Shown here: in pieces, positions 23,001-53,694 of the stretch | Numbering within the stretch: position 1 is the stretch's first letter | Layout: each line of letters opens with the position of its first letter | From: Enoplolaimus lenunculus | Lineage: Eukaryota; Nematoda; Enoplea; Enoplida; Thoracostomopsidae | NCBI GenBank assembly: GCA_030248215.1 | Contig: JASANG010003403.1 | Location: 186,001-250,000, forward strand | Length of the DNA stretch: 64,000 nt | Direction of reading: 5' to 3' | Position numbers and translations under genes: made by a program | Notes under the pieces: generated by a model | The model's database searches: none | What the model was told of the DNA's origin: nothing | Seen by the model: only the letters and a program-made list of their open reading frames with translations

Positions 23001-24870
23001 GTACTAGCGCATTTCGCCTATCAACACAGGCAGCGAACGATTGTGGAGCACCGCGTCCTGGCTATACAGCGATTGGAGAAACTGAATGATCGTCCGGTTA
23101 CCCATAACACTATTTTTGAAAGTAAACCCAAAACACTTTGATTTTATTGTGAATAAGCACAAATAGTTGTATTTACGTGTGTAAAAAAATTAAAGCATCG
23201 CGTAAAGATATGGGTCACCGCATTTATAACGTCTACGCTATGTTAAAAAATTTATTCGGTTTGCCAGGGATCAGAAAAACTCTAGCTTTGAATTAAGGTT
23301 GTACTGATGGTGTTTTGAGGCAGTGGGATTTGTACCGAGCCTGTTCGAAAGGTATGGGGACAGTAGCCAAGTGAAAAAAATTAAAAATTTTTGGCGGCGA
23401 TCTGTTTGTTTAATTTTATGAAGCGGCAATTCAAAGCAGATAAAAATAGTCAATAGTTTTGTTAAAAAATCTTATTTTTATTTTCGTTAACGATTAAAAA
23501 TTGACCGAGGCCGCCCATCCCTGCTACAGAGACATGTTGGGAGCAGGGTGCGACCAGATATTAATTTACCGGATACCCGAACTGGATATTGTATATATTG
23601 AAATAATTTATTCTTCGCTATATTTCTTGCGTGTTCAAGGTTTTCGCCTGTTATAAATTTTATACGTAATAGTTTCTGATATATTGAAATAATACAAAAA
23701 ATGCGTTTAACTTGCTCGCTTAAGTTCAAAATAGCTAAAACGTATCGAAACTTGAACTTCTTGAATTGCCCAGAAATGTAATCGTAGCCAGATATTAACG
23801 ACGGTACTTGTAGAAATATTCGGCACAACCGGTTTATACTGGATACCGGATACGGATATATATCAGTTTTTGCCGGATAATAAACCGGAACCGGATATCC
23901 GGTCGTACCCTAGTTGGGAGTGCTTTGTTTCAAATGTATTTCACAGTTAGCGTTGGTTGCGCATCTAATCAACTTAATTTAGATAAGATACAGTTTATAT
24001 TCAGAATGTAGGCGCGGGATGTTAAAATCACTAAGCTAATTTTATTCCGGGTATTTTTGCAATACAAAGACCCGGATTGACTTGTTGCGAAAACCAGGAC
24101 GCGGACATGGACCCGGAATAAAATCACTAAGCTAATTTTATTCCGGGTATTTTTGCAATACAAAGACCCGGATTGACTTGTTGCGAAAACCCGGACGCGG
24201 ACATGGACCCGGAATGTATTGAAGCGAAAACCCGGATTCGGATACAACTCTAATATCAGGTTGCAACAGGAATTCAGGTTCCGGCATTTTTTCACCTCCC
24301 GGTCCGGTAAATTTTTATCTGAATGAACATTTCCGTTATTAAATTCCGGTCGAAAATGACTATAAAAATAAAATAGGTTTCATTAGAATAGTATATAAAC
24401 TTTAACAATCAGCGAAAATAAACCATAGACCGGCAATGACTCACAACAGAAATATAATTCTGGATAGTTGATATATATTTAGAACTCACCCAAAAAGTAA
24501 ATCTTCGGAGCAACCCACCCACCATACGGCAATTCGCACAGATAATTTGACGCTTCGTGATTTCCGCCAATAAACAGCGTCAATACTGGAGCCGTTTTCT
24601 CGCCAGAGTAATACCTGAGCAAGAAAGAAAAGCGAGACGTGCACCGGTTAAAATCCAAGACACAGTTCTAAATGTCAGATCTGTTGCTTACCATAAATAA
24701 GTGATAACTTAAGCACTGCAGTAATTATTATATTTAAATAAAATTACAACCGGAATTTTGAGGTTGAGGACCGACACCAAAATACTGGTGCCGGATAGAG
24801 AAATATTGCTCAAAATTTGCTTAACCCATTTTTAGCGCAAAGTTTTCTGAAAAGTCCAACAGTAATTCGG

Positions 24871-24942
<72 letters not shown>

Positions 24943-27900
24943 GGGGGGCAGGCTCAAAATTTTGCAAGCCGACTTTTTGGACCATTTGATAATCTATAAT
25001 TGAAACTGTGATTAACATATATTTTATATATTAGTCACAGCTTCAGTTTATCATAAGGCTCAGGCGGGTTGAACTTGTTGCTGCAAGGTACTTTCGAATG
25101 CTGTATGCCCTGAAACGGTCTTTATATAATTGTGCTTTTTTCAGTTCATTATTGAATTGTACTACTTACTACCGGTATTTGTAACGCTATTAAAAATTAT
25201 GAGTACTCAGCGTAATATAAAATCACATTTTGCCGAATGTCCGCCTCAAAAAAGTCCAGGTCTTTATGTTTTGGAAAAGTGCTGGGGGGCCCCTCGCCCC
25301 GCCCCCCTGCTGTGGAGAAGCCAGCAGTGTGGCACCGAATCTACGATTTGACAGAACCAGAATCTTGCACTTTATTAACATAACAATATATTTAAAATTT
25401 TAATGGTTTAAAACTGAAAAACATATTGCCGAACACTGTCGGATTCGGTTTTTTCACAACCGAATCCGAAGCACAAGTTTTTGCCGCATCCAAACGTTTG
25501 TTGCTACCCTGATATATCAGGATTCCAACAGAAACTAAAGTTTGCCCGAACGGGAACAGGAATTCAATCTCTTGGCAGGGATCGAAACAGGAACAGGATC
25601 CGGAATTTGAAACAATTTTTATCACCGAATATTTCTACTGGACTCTTTAAAAACGTGCCAAAACATAACTTAAGCGAATTTTCAGCTATTTAATCACCAA
25701 GTTTGGCGAAAACAAATCAGCAACGGTTTATCAACAAAATTAAACTAATTGCAAAAACATTAGTTTCGAAATAAAATTTTCTAAAGACAAAGTTTCCGAT
25801 ATTCAAATGATAATGAACAAATTGCCACAAAACCGTAAAAATTCCGGTTCCTGTATCTTTGAATGCAGGAACAGGAACCGGACCAGGAATTAAATCTTTG
25901 CAGGAATTCAGGTTAATGAATTCAAATTTAAGACTAGATTGCATTCAGATATTAGAAGGTTGCTTACAAATATTCCTTCAGTGGCTAAACCCGAAGTATT
26001 ATACCGATGCACTTTTAACACTTTAACAACGACCTCTATTATACTATTCTATGTTTATGTAGCGCTGCGTTCAGTTGCAATATTCACTTGGTTTATGTGC
26101 CCTTTAAGGGAATCCAGTTTTATGTAGGTCAAAGGTGACTAAGATCAGGGATGGATGTCGGGGTCTCAGTGTCAGCAAGTCTCGGTATTTGGCAAGTCTC
26201 GGTTTTTCAGTCTCTGTGGTTTGGAACCGACACTAGAAATGATTTCTTTTGAAAAATTTATGTTTTCGGTGATGACCAAAAGTTCACCGATACCGATACG
26301 TTTCATTTCCGGTCCCCACCCATCCCCGGCTCGAAAACATGCTATTTTTTCGTTACTTATTTATCATTTTACGCCGAATTTAGGCTTAGCCTTAAGAATA
26401 ATAGAAATGTGTGCTGGTTTTTCAGCGTTACTGTTACCCATCACATTGAAAAATCTACATTGCATGTGTGACAGAAAAATGTGTAAAAGTAAGTCAGTCA
26501 GTCCGATGGTACTTAGCATAAATAAGGAATGATGGTATAAAATAGTTCCGGAGCCGGATGTCGATTTTTTGGCGGATATATATAATAGCGGAGTTTTTGC
26601 CGAAACCGAATTAATTTAAAGTAATACAGTTGTATTATTTATACATTGATATTCATTAAATATTTAATCAGACATATAACAAAACAACCAGTGTTTGGGA
26701 AAGCGGGGTAAGGTTTTTATTTGTCAAAACAAATTAGTACGTCCTACATCCATCATTACTGTAACTAACTTATAAAACGAGTTCAGCGTTTGAAATTTTT
26801 TTGGGACCGCCATGCAATCTAAATCGTCGTAGTTGCGTACAGCTTGAAAGTCACCACAGCATATCAACAAGTCAACCTAAAAACAACCAAATCTATAAAT
26901 AAAAAACGGGGTCCAGTTTTATTTTAAATTTAGCACAATGTAGATTTGCACTGCAGAAATCCTTGACTACTTAAAACAGGGACAGTGGTGCATTTAGTTC
27001 ATGACCGGTTACGAGGACATAAAGGTTTTTCCTTATCTCTAGCAACAGGATTTAATTTTGTCGGATACCGAATACGAAACGCAGCCGAGAGTATATAAAT
27101 TTTTCACCAGAATCGAATACTAACCGGATATAGCATCTAAATTTGTGTGTTGTTGGTGTAAGGATATAATCTGAGGTGCAGGGTGTCAGGGGATAGACTG
27201 CCAATGCACGCCGTACCGTCAAGGCATGACAGTGCGCGACAGCCACTATCTCAGGTGCATTACCCATCCTTTGTGCCTGAGAAGCAGTGCTTAATAGACT
27301 ACCACGCCGAACCTTTCGCGGCATGCAGCCAACATGGTACACCATTGTCTTAATGGACTACCACGCCGAACCTTTCGTGGCATGCAGCCAACACGGTACA
27401 CCATTCTGTCAGCGTAGCCAGCCGCCAAAATAGGTGACTACCAGGGTGCAACCTGAATTTGAAAATTTTACCGGAAAGTGAAAAATGCATTTCACCAAAA
27501 ATTTCATTTTAATCATATTTTTTGCTCTATTATTTGTGAAATAACCTTAGTTGAACATAGGTATTTATTTCATTTGTTGTATTTTAAATTTTCGTCGTCG
27601 ACTGAAGTAAAATCCACCATCAATGGCTTATATTCGAAGTACAAGTGGCTTTCAAAAGAGATTCTTAAAAATTAGCAAAGTTAAGAAAACGGCCAAATTA
27701 TAACACCGGAATTTTTAAATCCGGTAAAAATTTACCGGAACCGGAAGGTGAAAAAATGCCGGAACCGGAATTCCGGTTGCACCCTGGTGACTACCGAACC
27801 GTGCGTCTCTACGACACAAACCCTTGCAAAGTAGACATGCTACTAATTGTTAGCTTGGTGTGAGTAACGCAGTGTAGCTTGTGTACGTGCAGAGTGTGTA

Positions 27901-28411
27901 ATGTTAAAGACATACATTCTCGTGCACATATAGCACCAGAGGAAATTATGATATCAGCCACGTGGTTTTATGGGTAGCGCGCTTGACTCGTGAGCGAGAG
28001 GTCCGAGGTTGTTTCGGAGAAATTCAGGAGAAGAAAAAAAAATATTTCAGAGAAAAAGGTTGTCCCGACCGTGTAGTTCTGACACCGGGGTTTTTCATTT
28101 TACTTCAGTATCAAAAACTAAAGCTTTTTGACTAGCCTGAAAATGTAGACGCAGTAAAAATGTCTAGTATTTTCAAAACCATTCTGTGTTATTTGAGACA
28201 ACCGTAAATACAAGGCATCCAGTAAGTAGAAACCGGATACGGTTCCCAAGTTGGATAAATTTTCAACGTATTAAACGAGCCTGCTTACTGTTATTGTTTT
28301 ATACAAGTGGTTCACACTAACTTTAATCCTCTGTCTTTGTTCTAGCTTTCCAATGTAATCATAAATCATTTCTAATTCACCATGCGCACAACCTTCGACT
28401 GCAATTTTCAT
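14036..28411 (-). CDS. DBR1: RNA lariat debranching enzyme, complete ten-exon gene
   Basis: Hydrolyses the 2'-5' branch of excised intron lariats in the nucleus. Exons (minus): 28411-28322, 26876-26770, 24614-24490, 22354-22274, 21862-21777, 21069-20923, 16887-16750, 16239-15908, 15405-15139, 14828-14036. All phases agree, giving 721 codons plus TGA. Metallophosphoesterase landmarks in order: [13 protein letters not shown] (start codon 28411-28409), [99 protein letters not shown], then the divergent Ser/Glu-rich tail ending in a basic [11 protein letters not shown] motif as in human DBR1. The tail makes it longer than the human enzyme (about 544 residues). Intron 5 uses a GC donor (CAA|GCAAGT at 21776); the rest are GT-AG. 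Introns are packed with repeats. It is transcribed divergently from RRM2. Confidence 0.95.
16990..20220. repeat. Complex tandem/segmental duplication in DBR1 intron 7
   Basis: Two repeat units are interleaved. A unit of roughly 0.5 kb beginning AAAGCTCGGATAATGTAGGT occurs at about 17590, 18990 and 19722; it carries words such as CCCAATGCTATCGTCATTGC and GTTTGTTGGCA in constant order. A second segment (about 17990-18290) is duplicated almost perfectly at 18400-18700, a period of 408. The copies are close enough that their shadow frames encode near-identical peptides. No transposase or gene is visible. Confidence 0.75.
20221..20765 (-). pseudogene. hAT transposase C-terminal remnant, copy 1 (minus)
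   Basis: The minus frame 20760-20566 reads [20 protein letters not shown] followed by [11 protein letters not shown], the style of the hAT C-terminal dimerisation motif (…RLFS…R…L.P). No catalytic core is present. The flanking sequence down to 20221 matches, inverted, the region around 23140-23440. A non-autonomous or decayed hAT relic inside DBR1 intron 6. Confidence 0.6.
21071..21131. repeat. (TAA)n microsatellite
   Basis: About 60 bases of imperfect TAA/TTA repeats. On the minus strand it directly abuts the AG acceptor of DBR1 exon 6 at 21070-21071, so the polypyrimidine tract of that intron is replaced by TTA repeats. Confidence 0.9.
21180..21545. repeat. AT-rich repeat block shared with the 47-49 kb array
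   Basis: Contains TTATCAATTAT, GCAAATTA and GTTTGCAAACAATTTAT words in inverted orientation relative to the tandem array at about 47000-49270 in RRM2 intron 9. At least two units are visible. No coding content. Confidence 0.6.
22830..23440 (+). pseudogene. hAT transposase C-terminal remnant, copy 2 (plus)
   Basis: Plus-strand coding near 23010-23100 reads [15 protein letters not shown] with an interrupting stop. It is preceded by repeated TCTCGG words and TGGTTTGCAAACCGAGG. Downstream sequence to 23440 is the inverted counterpart of 20221-20600. It lies in DBR1 intron 3, in opposite orientation to copy 1. Confidence 0.6.
24024..24212. repeat. Direct tandem duplication of about 95 bp
   Basis: The block AAAATCACTAAGCTAATTTT … CGCGGACATGGACCCGGAA occurs twice back to back (24022-24116, 24117-24212) with one or two differences. 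It sits beside a CAACAGGAATTCAGGTTCCGG element end in DBR1 intron 3. Confidence 0.8.
24872..24940. repeat. (TA)n microsatellite
   Basis: Uninterrupted TA dinucleotides over about 69 bases in DBR1 intron 2. A CTTCTCCACAGC-family foldback fragment begins immediately after it at 24941. Confidence 0.97.
24941..25325. mobile_element. Partial member of the TGGCTTCTCCACAGC foldback family
   Basis: Starts CTGGGGGGCAGGCTC within the family consensus, carries the internal block that includes the ATGAGTACTCAGCG word (25199), and ends with GCTGTGGAGAAGCCA at about 25325. The left terminal repeat is missing next to the TA microsatellite. The internal block also occurs at 31728-31930 and on both arms of the 36-37.5 kb palindrome. 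Confidence 0.7.
27442..27786. mobile_element. Non-autonomous hAT element with perfect 8-bp target duplication
   Basis: A 345-bp element opening CAGGGTGCAACC and closing GGTTGCACCCTG. It is flanked by identical GTGACTAC copies (27434-27441 and 27787-27794). The inner ends are rich in CCGGAA/TTCCGG words. A full-length sister, inverted, lies at 39184-39557. DBR1 intron 1. Confidence 0.9.
27845..28090 (+). repeat. Degenerate tRNA-derived SINE copy
   Basis: Carries GTGTAATGTTAAAG, a tRNA-like head (CACGTGGTTTTATGGGTAGC, CTTGACTCGTGAGCGAGAGG) and the tail words TTTCGGAGAAATTCAG and GTTGTCCCGACCGTG of the tandem SINE at 52.3-53.2 kb. The tRNA 3' half (B box to acceptor) is deleted after CCGAGGTT. 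Confidence 0.75.
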
Positions 28412-30181
28412 TTTTCAATTTTACCCACAGACGTATATTTCAAACGTTTGTAAAAAAATCCAGAGCTAAACTAGCACAAAATTACGAATTTTTAAACAAA
28501 AAAGTCCGTTATATAACATAGGATATAACACATTATTGCAGTATTATGTCTACCAGGTGTCATAGCTTGTTCAGTGTTCCGAATAAAATTGTTTAAAAAT
28601 TGCGTTCATAGCTGCAAAACAGTACCGTTTAATTTCGGGAAAACTCACTAGCTAAGTGTTTAAGCTATACATTATATTATATTAATTATCATTATAAGGC
28701 AATGACAAAACAAGAACAATGTGGACAATTCAATACCGATCTCAAATTTCTTCACAACTGTTCCATTGCATTTGTGAATGGTTACTATCAACACGTGTAT
28801 TTTTACCGCAAGGCCCGCATTCGCAACTTTTATGTAGCACCTACAGTCAATTAGCTTTTGGCACATAAAATTTCTGAACGTCGAATGCTTCTGATCTGAT
28901 AATTCAGGTAGTAGCACGTTATATAAATACAACAAAAGTACTAAAATTCGAAGTTTACCACTTTTTTATACGTGCTAGGCGTATGTTAAAATACGGATCT
29001 AGCTACATATATGGCTTTAAAGTGGGTATTGGTTTGAGCGGGCAAATAAGGACGTTGATTACCTGATCGGTCGGAAATCTGGTTTTGGTTGGAATTTGAG
29101 TAAAGTCAATGTTCTGATTATGACCGTTTGCTGTTCTTCAGTCAAACATTACTTTTTTTGCTATTCGCATAATTTTCTTGTATTTGATGTACTGAAGTCA
29201 CTTCAAATCCATCCGGAAATTTTTCTTCAAGATATACCAATACGTAGAAATTACAAGCACACCGAAAAAATATTCGGCAAAAACGGTAGCTTGCTTATTT
29301 CCGGCAGGTAATTGACTCTCGGTTTTGCTGAATTTTGCAGCTGTACTGGCGATTTCTACATAATTGAAGTCAGGGTGTATGTGGATAGTGTATGTAATGT
29401 TAAAACATACCTACGCACGCGCATATAGTGATAGAGAAAATTATACTATCGGCAACATGGTATATTCGCAGTACTTCGGAGAAATGGTTCGTCTCGACCG
29501 TGCAGTTCCGACAAAGCAAAACTGGGTTGTGCCGGAATCGGAATTTCTACTACGGATAATTTGTATTGACAAATATTACGTTAAATTAGGGCGTTTGTTG
29601 ACTGGCCACAGTTTTCAAAAAGGTTGCATTAACTAGTTGGCGGCGATTTTTGGTTCTGTAAAAGCTAATCTACAATCAATTATTGATAATCTAACTCATC
29701 GAATGCAATTTTACAGATAACGAATACAGAATTTTTATGCCACGTATCACAACAAGTACGCAAGATTCAAATTATATAAACTTTCAAAATTCCGATTCCG
29801 ATTGATTGTGCAGTCGGATTTCGAATTCTATTTGGAATCGGAATTCCAGTTGCACCGTGATTAAAGTCAACCCGTATTTGAGCACGCTGTTTTTGCAACT
29901 GTGTGGAATAGGCAAGATCCTCTTAATTGCACAAGTTTTAATTGGTTTCAGAGCTTCGCTACTACGCACATTTTCATAATTTATTGCAAACAAAACCGGA
30001 CACAATGAATAGCACCGTGGAAAGTGACGATGTACGTTATTATGATGTTTCATGTTTCGGGTTCCACCCTGTTTGAATTATTTCAAAATTCCAATAGGTA
30101 TTTCGCTTTAGCGCATTGTCATACAAATTAAAAATAAGAAATTCGGCGAAAACACCACCTTAATTTCTCTAAGACTACGTA
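28412..30181. promoter_or_regulatory. Divergent intergenic region between DBR1 and RRM2
   Basis: The 1770 bp between the two start codons must hold both promoters and 5' UTRs, unless upstream non-coding exons exist. No coding exon is supported. I see AT-rich sequence, a decayed SINE fragment near 29375-29530 without its tRNA head, and a CCGATTCCGATTG-type repeat near 29790-29860. No unambiguous TATA box or CpG-rich block could be picked by eye. Confidence 0.55.
29375..29530 (+). repeat. SINE-related fragment lacking the tRNA head
   Basis: Shares ATGTAATGTTAAAACATACC, GAGAAAATTATACTATCGGC and TCTCGACCGTGCAGTTC with the SINE units at 52.3-53.2 kb. The tRNA-like segment between them is deleted. 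Confidence 0.6.
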
Positions 30182-49847
<19,666 letters not shown>

Positions 49848-50087
49848 AGCGAAAACGGTGTGATTAGGTTGTTTTAGGTTGTTTTCAGCCGACTAACTAA
49901 TGCAACGGTAGGCCTAATATGCGTTCTCTGTTCTTTATTTGTGCCGAATTTTTTGTATTTTGGCAAACTCTTGACCGTATACGTATTGTTTGTTTTTTTC
50001 GACTAACATGTACTCTACTGACTGTTTTATGAACAATTGCTCTGCTGAATGTGGAAACATTTCGTGTCTTTGGCGAATGGGTGCAAC

Positions 50088-50757
50088 AGGGCCGTAACTG
50101 TAGTATAACCATATTTAGAAATCGACGCCTAAACGTAAGAATGAACTTACACCTAAGCCTTAGTAAAAAATTAGATAACGCTTAAGCTTACTCTAAACCA
50201 TCTCCGTCTGCCGCATGTTTTACCGACCACACTGGAAGAGTATGCTATTTTGTTTGACTTGAAGTTTTCAACAGTTGAAGGAGCAAAGGTACTTCCGTGA
50301 TTGTTTTAGCTACAACCAGAGATAGGGATAGTGTGTACAGTACGTGTTTTGCAGTATGCTGCATTACACTGTTTTTCTTTTTGAATTTAACGGATCTATG
50401 TAAATTTTTAAAATTTCTGATGAGATTTATAATTATTTCATTTGGAACGGTTGCAGTCGGAGTATAAACGGATAGTAGAAATAACGGAAACGGATAGTGA
50501 TTAAAATAACGGAAAACGGATATTGAAGAATAACAGTTTCAAAAATGTTTTGTTTTTCTGCCAACACAATTGAGGCGTGCGTAAATTCACTGGTCTTTCA
50601 AAGATTTAGCCATATAAAGATCAGAGTCGATACGTTATTCTGCGGGACTAGAAAGGGTACGCTTAAGAGTATTTTTTGCTTGGTTTAGGCTTAGGAATAT
50701 GCTCACTATCACGCTTAGGTCTAGGACTATGCTTATAATACTGTTCCGCCCCTGTTC
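50088..50757. repeat. Two GCTTAG-rich repeat copies
   Basis: One copy (50088-50200, minus-like) begins CAGGGCCGTAACTGTAG and carries CCTAAGCC and GCTTAAGC words. The second (50621-50757) ends TACTGTTCCGCCCCTG and contains TTAGGCTTAGGAATATGC. Same family as 2929-3097. An element built of ATAACGG/AACGGATAG words starts between them near 50455. Confidence 0.55.
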
Positions 50758-51090
50758 TTGACATTGCCTCAAGAGTTCAAAGAAAAAACGGCGGATGCAT
50801 CGGAATTTTTAAGACTGAAAGAATTTAATTCGCATTCATTTTCAACAATTGTAAAAAAACGTGATTTATAACTCATTTTGAACGTAAAAATAACGTAATT
50901 TTCGTTATTTCTATAACGTAAACGGACACCGAGTTTTAACAGAAACGGTTATTCCGTTACACATTGAAAAATAACGAGATTTATTCAGCGTGAAAAAATA
51001 AACAGAAATGCCTGTTTTATGTACTATGTTTTATTGGGAACGGAAACCATTTTACCGGAAAAGGAAGGTGAGATCTAATTTTTTACACCC
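50455..51090. repeat. AACGGA-word element surrounding a GCTTAG repeat
   Basis: Begins near GCAGTCGGAGTATAAACGG and ends near TTTTTTACACCCTG. Between lie many AACGGA, ATAACG and CGTTATT words in inverted arrangement. The GCTTAG unit at 50621-50757 is nested inside. A related start, GGGTGTAAACGGCGCGG, occurs at about 61749. Confidence 0.45.
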
Positions 51091-51289
51091 TGATATTTTG
51101 CTATAGTTCAAGCCCAAAGAGACAGTATGGGTGGGCCACTTTAATATTTTTTACGTTTGGCTTATGGTTTTTGCCGTCGTCAACTAACTTTTCAAACTTT
51201 AAAGTACTAGCTGTCAGTAGGAAGCAACAGTAAGTTGCCAACAAAAAAATATTTTTGCAAGAGTAGTTATCAATTGCAGGGATAGGTGG

Positions 51290-51485
51290 TCTCGTGATTT
51301 GGCTGGTCTCGGTCTCGCTTTTGTCAGTCTCGATGGTTTGCAAACGGACCAAAGAGGAGAAAAAGCGATATGCAATCACAAAAATTTTCACTGGATCTCA
51401 GTTTTGGCCCAGAAGTACTTGCGCATTACACCTACTAACACGACAGCGAACGATTGTGGAGCACCGCTGCTTGATTTTTAATCGG
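51290..51485 (+). pseudogene. hAT transposase C-terminal remnant, copy 3
   Basis: Plus-strand frames read WISVLAQKYLRITPTNT and, after a shift, ERLWSTAA-like sequence. It is preceded by GGCTGGTCTCGGTCTCGC and TGGTTTGCAAACGG as at 22870-22940. A decayed fragment without catalytic core. Further TCTCGG-rich fragments lie at 26160-26240 and 51660-51740. Confidence 0.55.
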
Positions 51486-52253
51486 TTTTGAGACAGTGGG
51501 AGTTGTCCCGCTCCTGTTCGAAAGGTAAAAAATAGACTTTGGAGGCGATTTATTTAATGGCATGAAACGGCAATTCAGAGCAGATACAAATTAAAACTTT
51601 TAATAAATTTTCGGTAACGGTTAAAGAACGCAGCGAGCATCAATAAACAAAAACCACATAGATGGAAGTCTCGGCAAGTGGTATTTGGCAGGTCTCGTTC
51701 TCGCTTTTTTGAGTATTGGTGGTTTGGAACCGATACCAGAAGTCGAGAATTCAACAAGTATGACTATTTATTGAAATTTTTATGCTTACGCAATAATTAC
51801 GAACAGATATGAAGAACTATACAAAAACTGCGAAAAAAACATTAAAAGTAATTTATTTTGAAAATCTGAATTTTTTCAGTGATTTCCAAAAATTGACCGA
51901 GACAGAGACTTCTTCGCCGGCTCGGTAGTCAGGTCTGTGGTTTTAACCGAGACCACCCATCCCGTACCACTGGCCGGACGCAATAAAGTAAACATGCATT
52001 ATGTATTTAAGTTTGACTGAACATCTTTGTATATATATTAAACGCTGTAGTCTTGTTATTTGAGCTGAGTTTTAAAATTTCACTACAGATCATACCAGTG
52101 AAGATCAGGGTTGTTGGCCCAAAAAATGGGGTTTTTTCATTTTTTCGAGGGGGTCGGAAACAAAACATTAAGTAACCGTGTGCATATGTTCGCCAGGAAA
52201 CATTGTATATCCGAGAAGGCCAATGTACCCTTGTGGGTACACGTGGTGTAGCT

Positions 52254-53165
52254 TGTGTATGTGCAGTGTGTAATGTTAAAACATACATACTCGTGCACAT
52301 ATACCACCTGACGAAATTATGATATCGGCCGCGTGGTGTAATGGGTAGCGCGCTTGACCCGTGAGCGAGAGGTCCGAGGTTCGATTCCCGCGTGGCCGTA
52401 TCTTTCGGAGAAATTAAGGGGAAAACCAATTATATTCGCAGTTCTTTGGGGAAAGGGGTCGTCCCGACCGTGCAGTTCTGACGTCGAGGTCCCACCGAGA
52501 CGGGCGCTGTAAATTGCAGGCTCATGGATTCGGGGAAGTTTGGATTCGCAGTCCGGAGCGACCGCCTAAGGGGGAATGTGAGTATACGCGGCTTGTGTAT
52601 GTGCAGAGTGTAATGTTATAACAAGATACATACTCGTGCACATATACCATCTGAGCAAATTATGATATCGGCCGCGTGGTGTAATAGGCAGCGCGCTTGA
52701 CTCGCGAGCGAGAGGTCGGAGGTTCGATTCCAGGCGTGGCCGTATCTTTCGGAGAAATTAAGGGGAAAACCAATTATATTCGCAGTACTTTAGGGAAGGG
52801 GTCGTCCCGACCGTGCAGTTCTGACATCGAGGTCCCACCGAGACGGGCGCTGTAAATTGCAGGCTCATGGATTCGGAGAAGTTTGGATTCGCAGTCCGGG
52901 GCGACCGCCTAAGGGGGAATGCGAGTACACGCGGCTTGTGTATGTGCAGAGTGTAATGTTGAAACAGATACATACTCGTGCACATATACCGCCTGAGCAA
53001 ATTATGATATCGGCCGCGTGGTGTAATGGGTAGCGCGCTTGACTCGCGAGCGAGAGGTCCGAGGTTCGATTCCAGGCGTGGCCATATCTTTCGGAGAAAT
53101 TAAGGGGAAAACCAATTTCGCAGTACTTTGGGGAAAGGGGTTGTCCCGACCGTGCAGTTCTGATA
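52254..53165 (+). repeat. Tandem tRNA-derived SINE, three units of about 343 bp
   Basis: tRNA-like heads lie at 52327-52398, 52670-52742 and 53012-53084, spaced 343 and 342 bp. Each has an A box (TGGTGTAATGGGTAGC), a B box (GGTTCGATTCC), a 7-bp acceptor pairing (GGCCGCG with CGTGGCC) and an anticodon-stem-like CTTGA…GCGAG. The T stem is mismatched and the anticodon loop varies (CTCGTGA-type, CTCGCGA, CCCGTGA), so these are SINE heads rather than working tRNAs. The body includes TCGTCCCGACCGTGCAGTTC and TGTAAATTGCAGGCTCATGG. Upstream of each head is TAATGTT..AACA..ATACATACTCGTG. Confidence 0.85.
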
Positions 53166-53694
53166 ACCCTAAAGGCCGTCCCATTTTCCAGGGACAGAAA
53201 TGTACCAGGAGAACCCTTCCCATTTCCCCGGGACAGCAATGTACCAGGAGTACACACAAAAAATATAATTGGGACAGTCGGGACAAATCTTACGTAAGTA
53301 TATATGCTACGTAATATCTGCCTGTGCATATGTGAACAGGGGCACATAAGTGTGCACTCGGGGTATATTTCTGTCCTGGGAAATTGGGACGGCCTTTATA
53401 GTAACATGGGCCTCCGAAAAGAGCGAAAATTGTACCCTTTGAATAAATAAATGGATTTCAGAATTGAACCTTTGCCGTGAGATTCAACGTAAAACTGCAA
53501 ATGTATCTCGTTCGGCTCCCTCACCATGGTTTCGTCGATAGTGGGGCCAAAGATAGGGTGCTCAAAATTGAAAGCTTGCTTTTATCGTATGATTTGACGC
53601 AAGAATACGTCTAGCTTCAACCCCGCTTTGCTCACGAGGTTGCAGCAATTGAGAGGTTTTGATGTCAAAAAACCCAAAAGTGTCTTTCGCAGGG

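Noticed and set aside
24821-25018. Minus-strand ORF with an Ile-Tyr run
   Set aside because: It is the translation of the TA microsatellite, with no independent coding evidence.
52327-53084. Three functional tRNA genes
   Set aside because: T-stem mismatches, variable anticodon loops and a 343-bp repeating body point to SINE heads rather than tRNAs.
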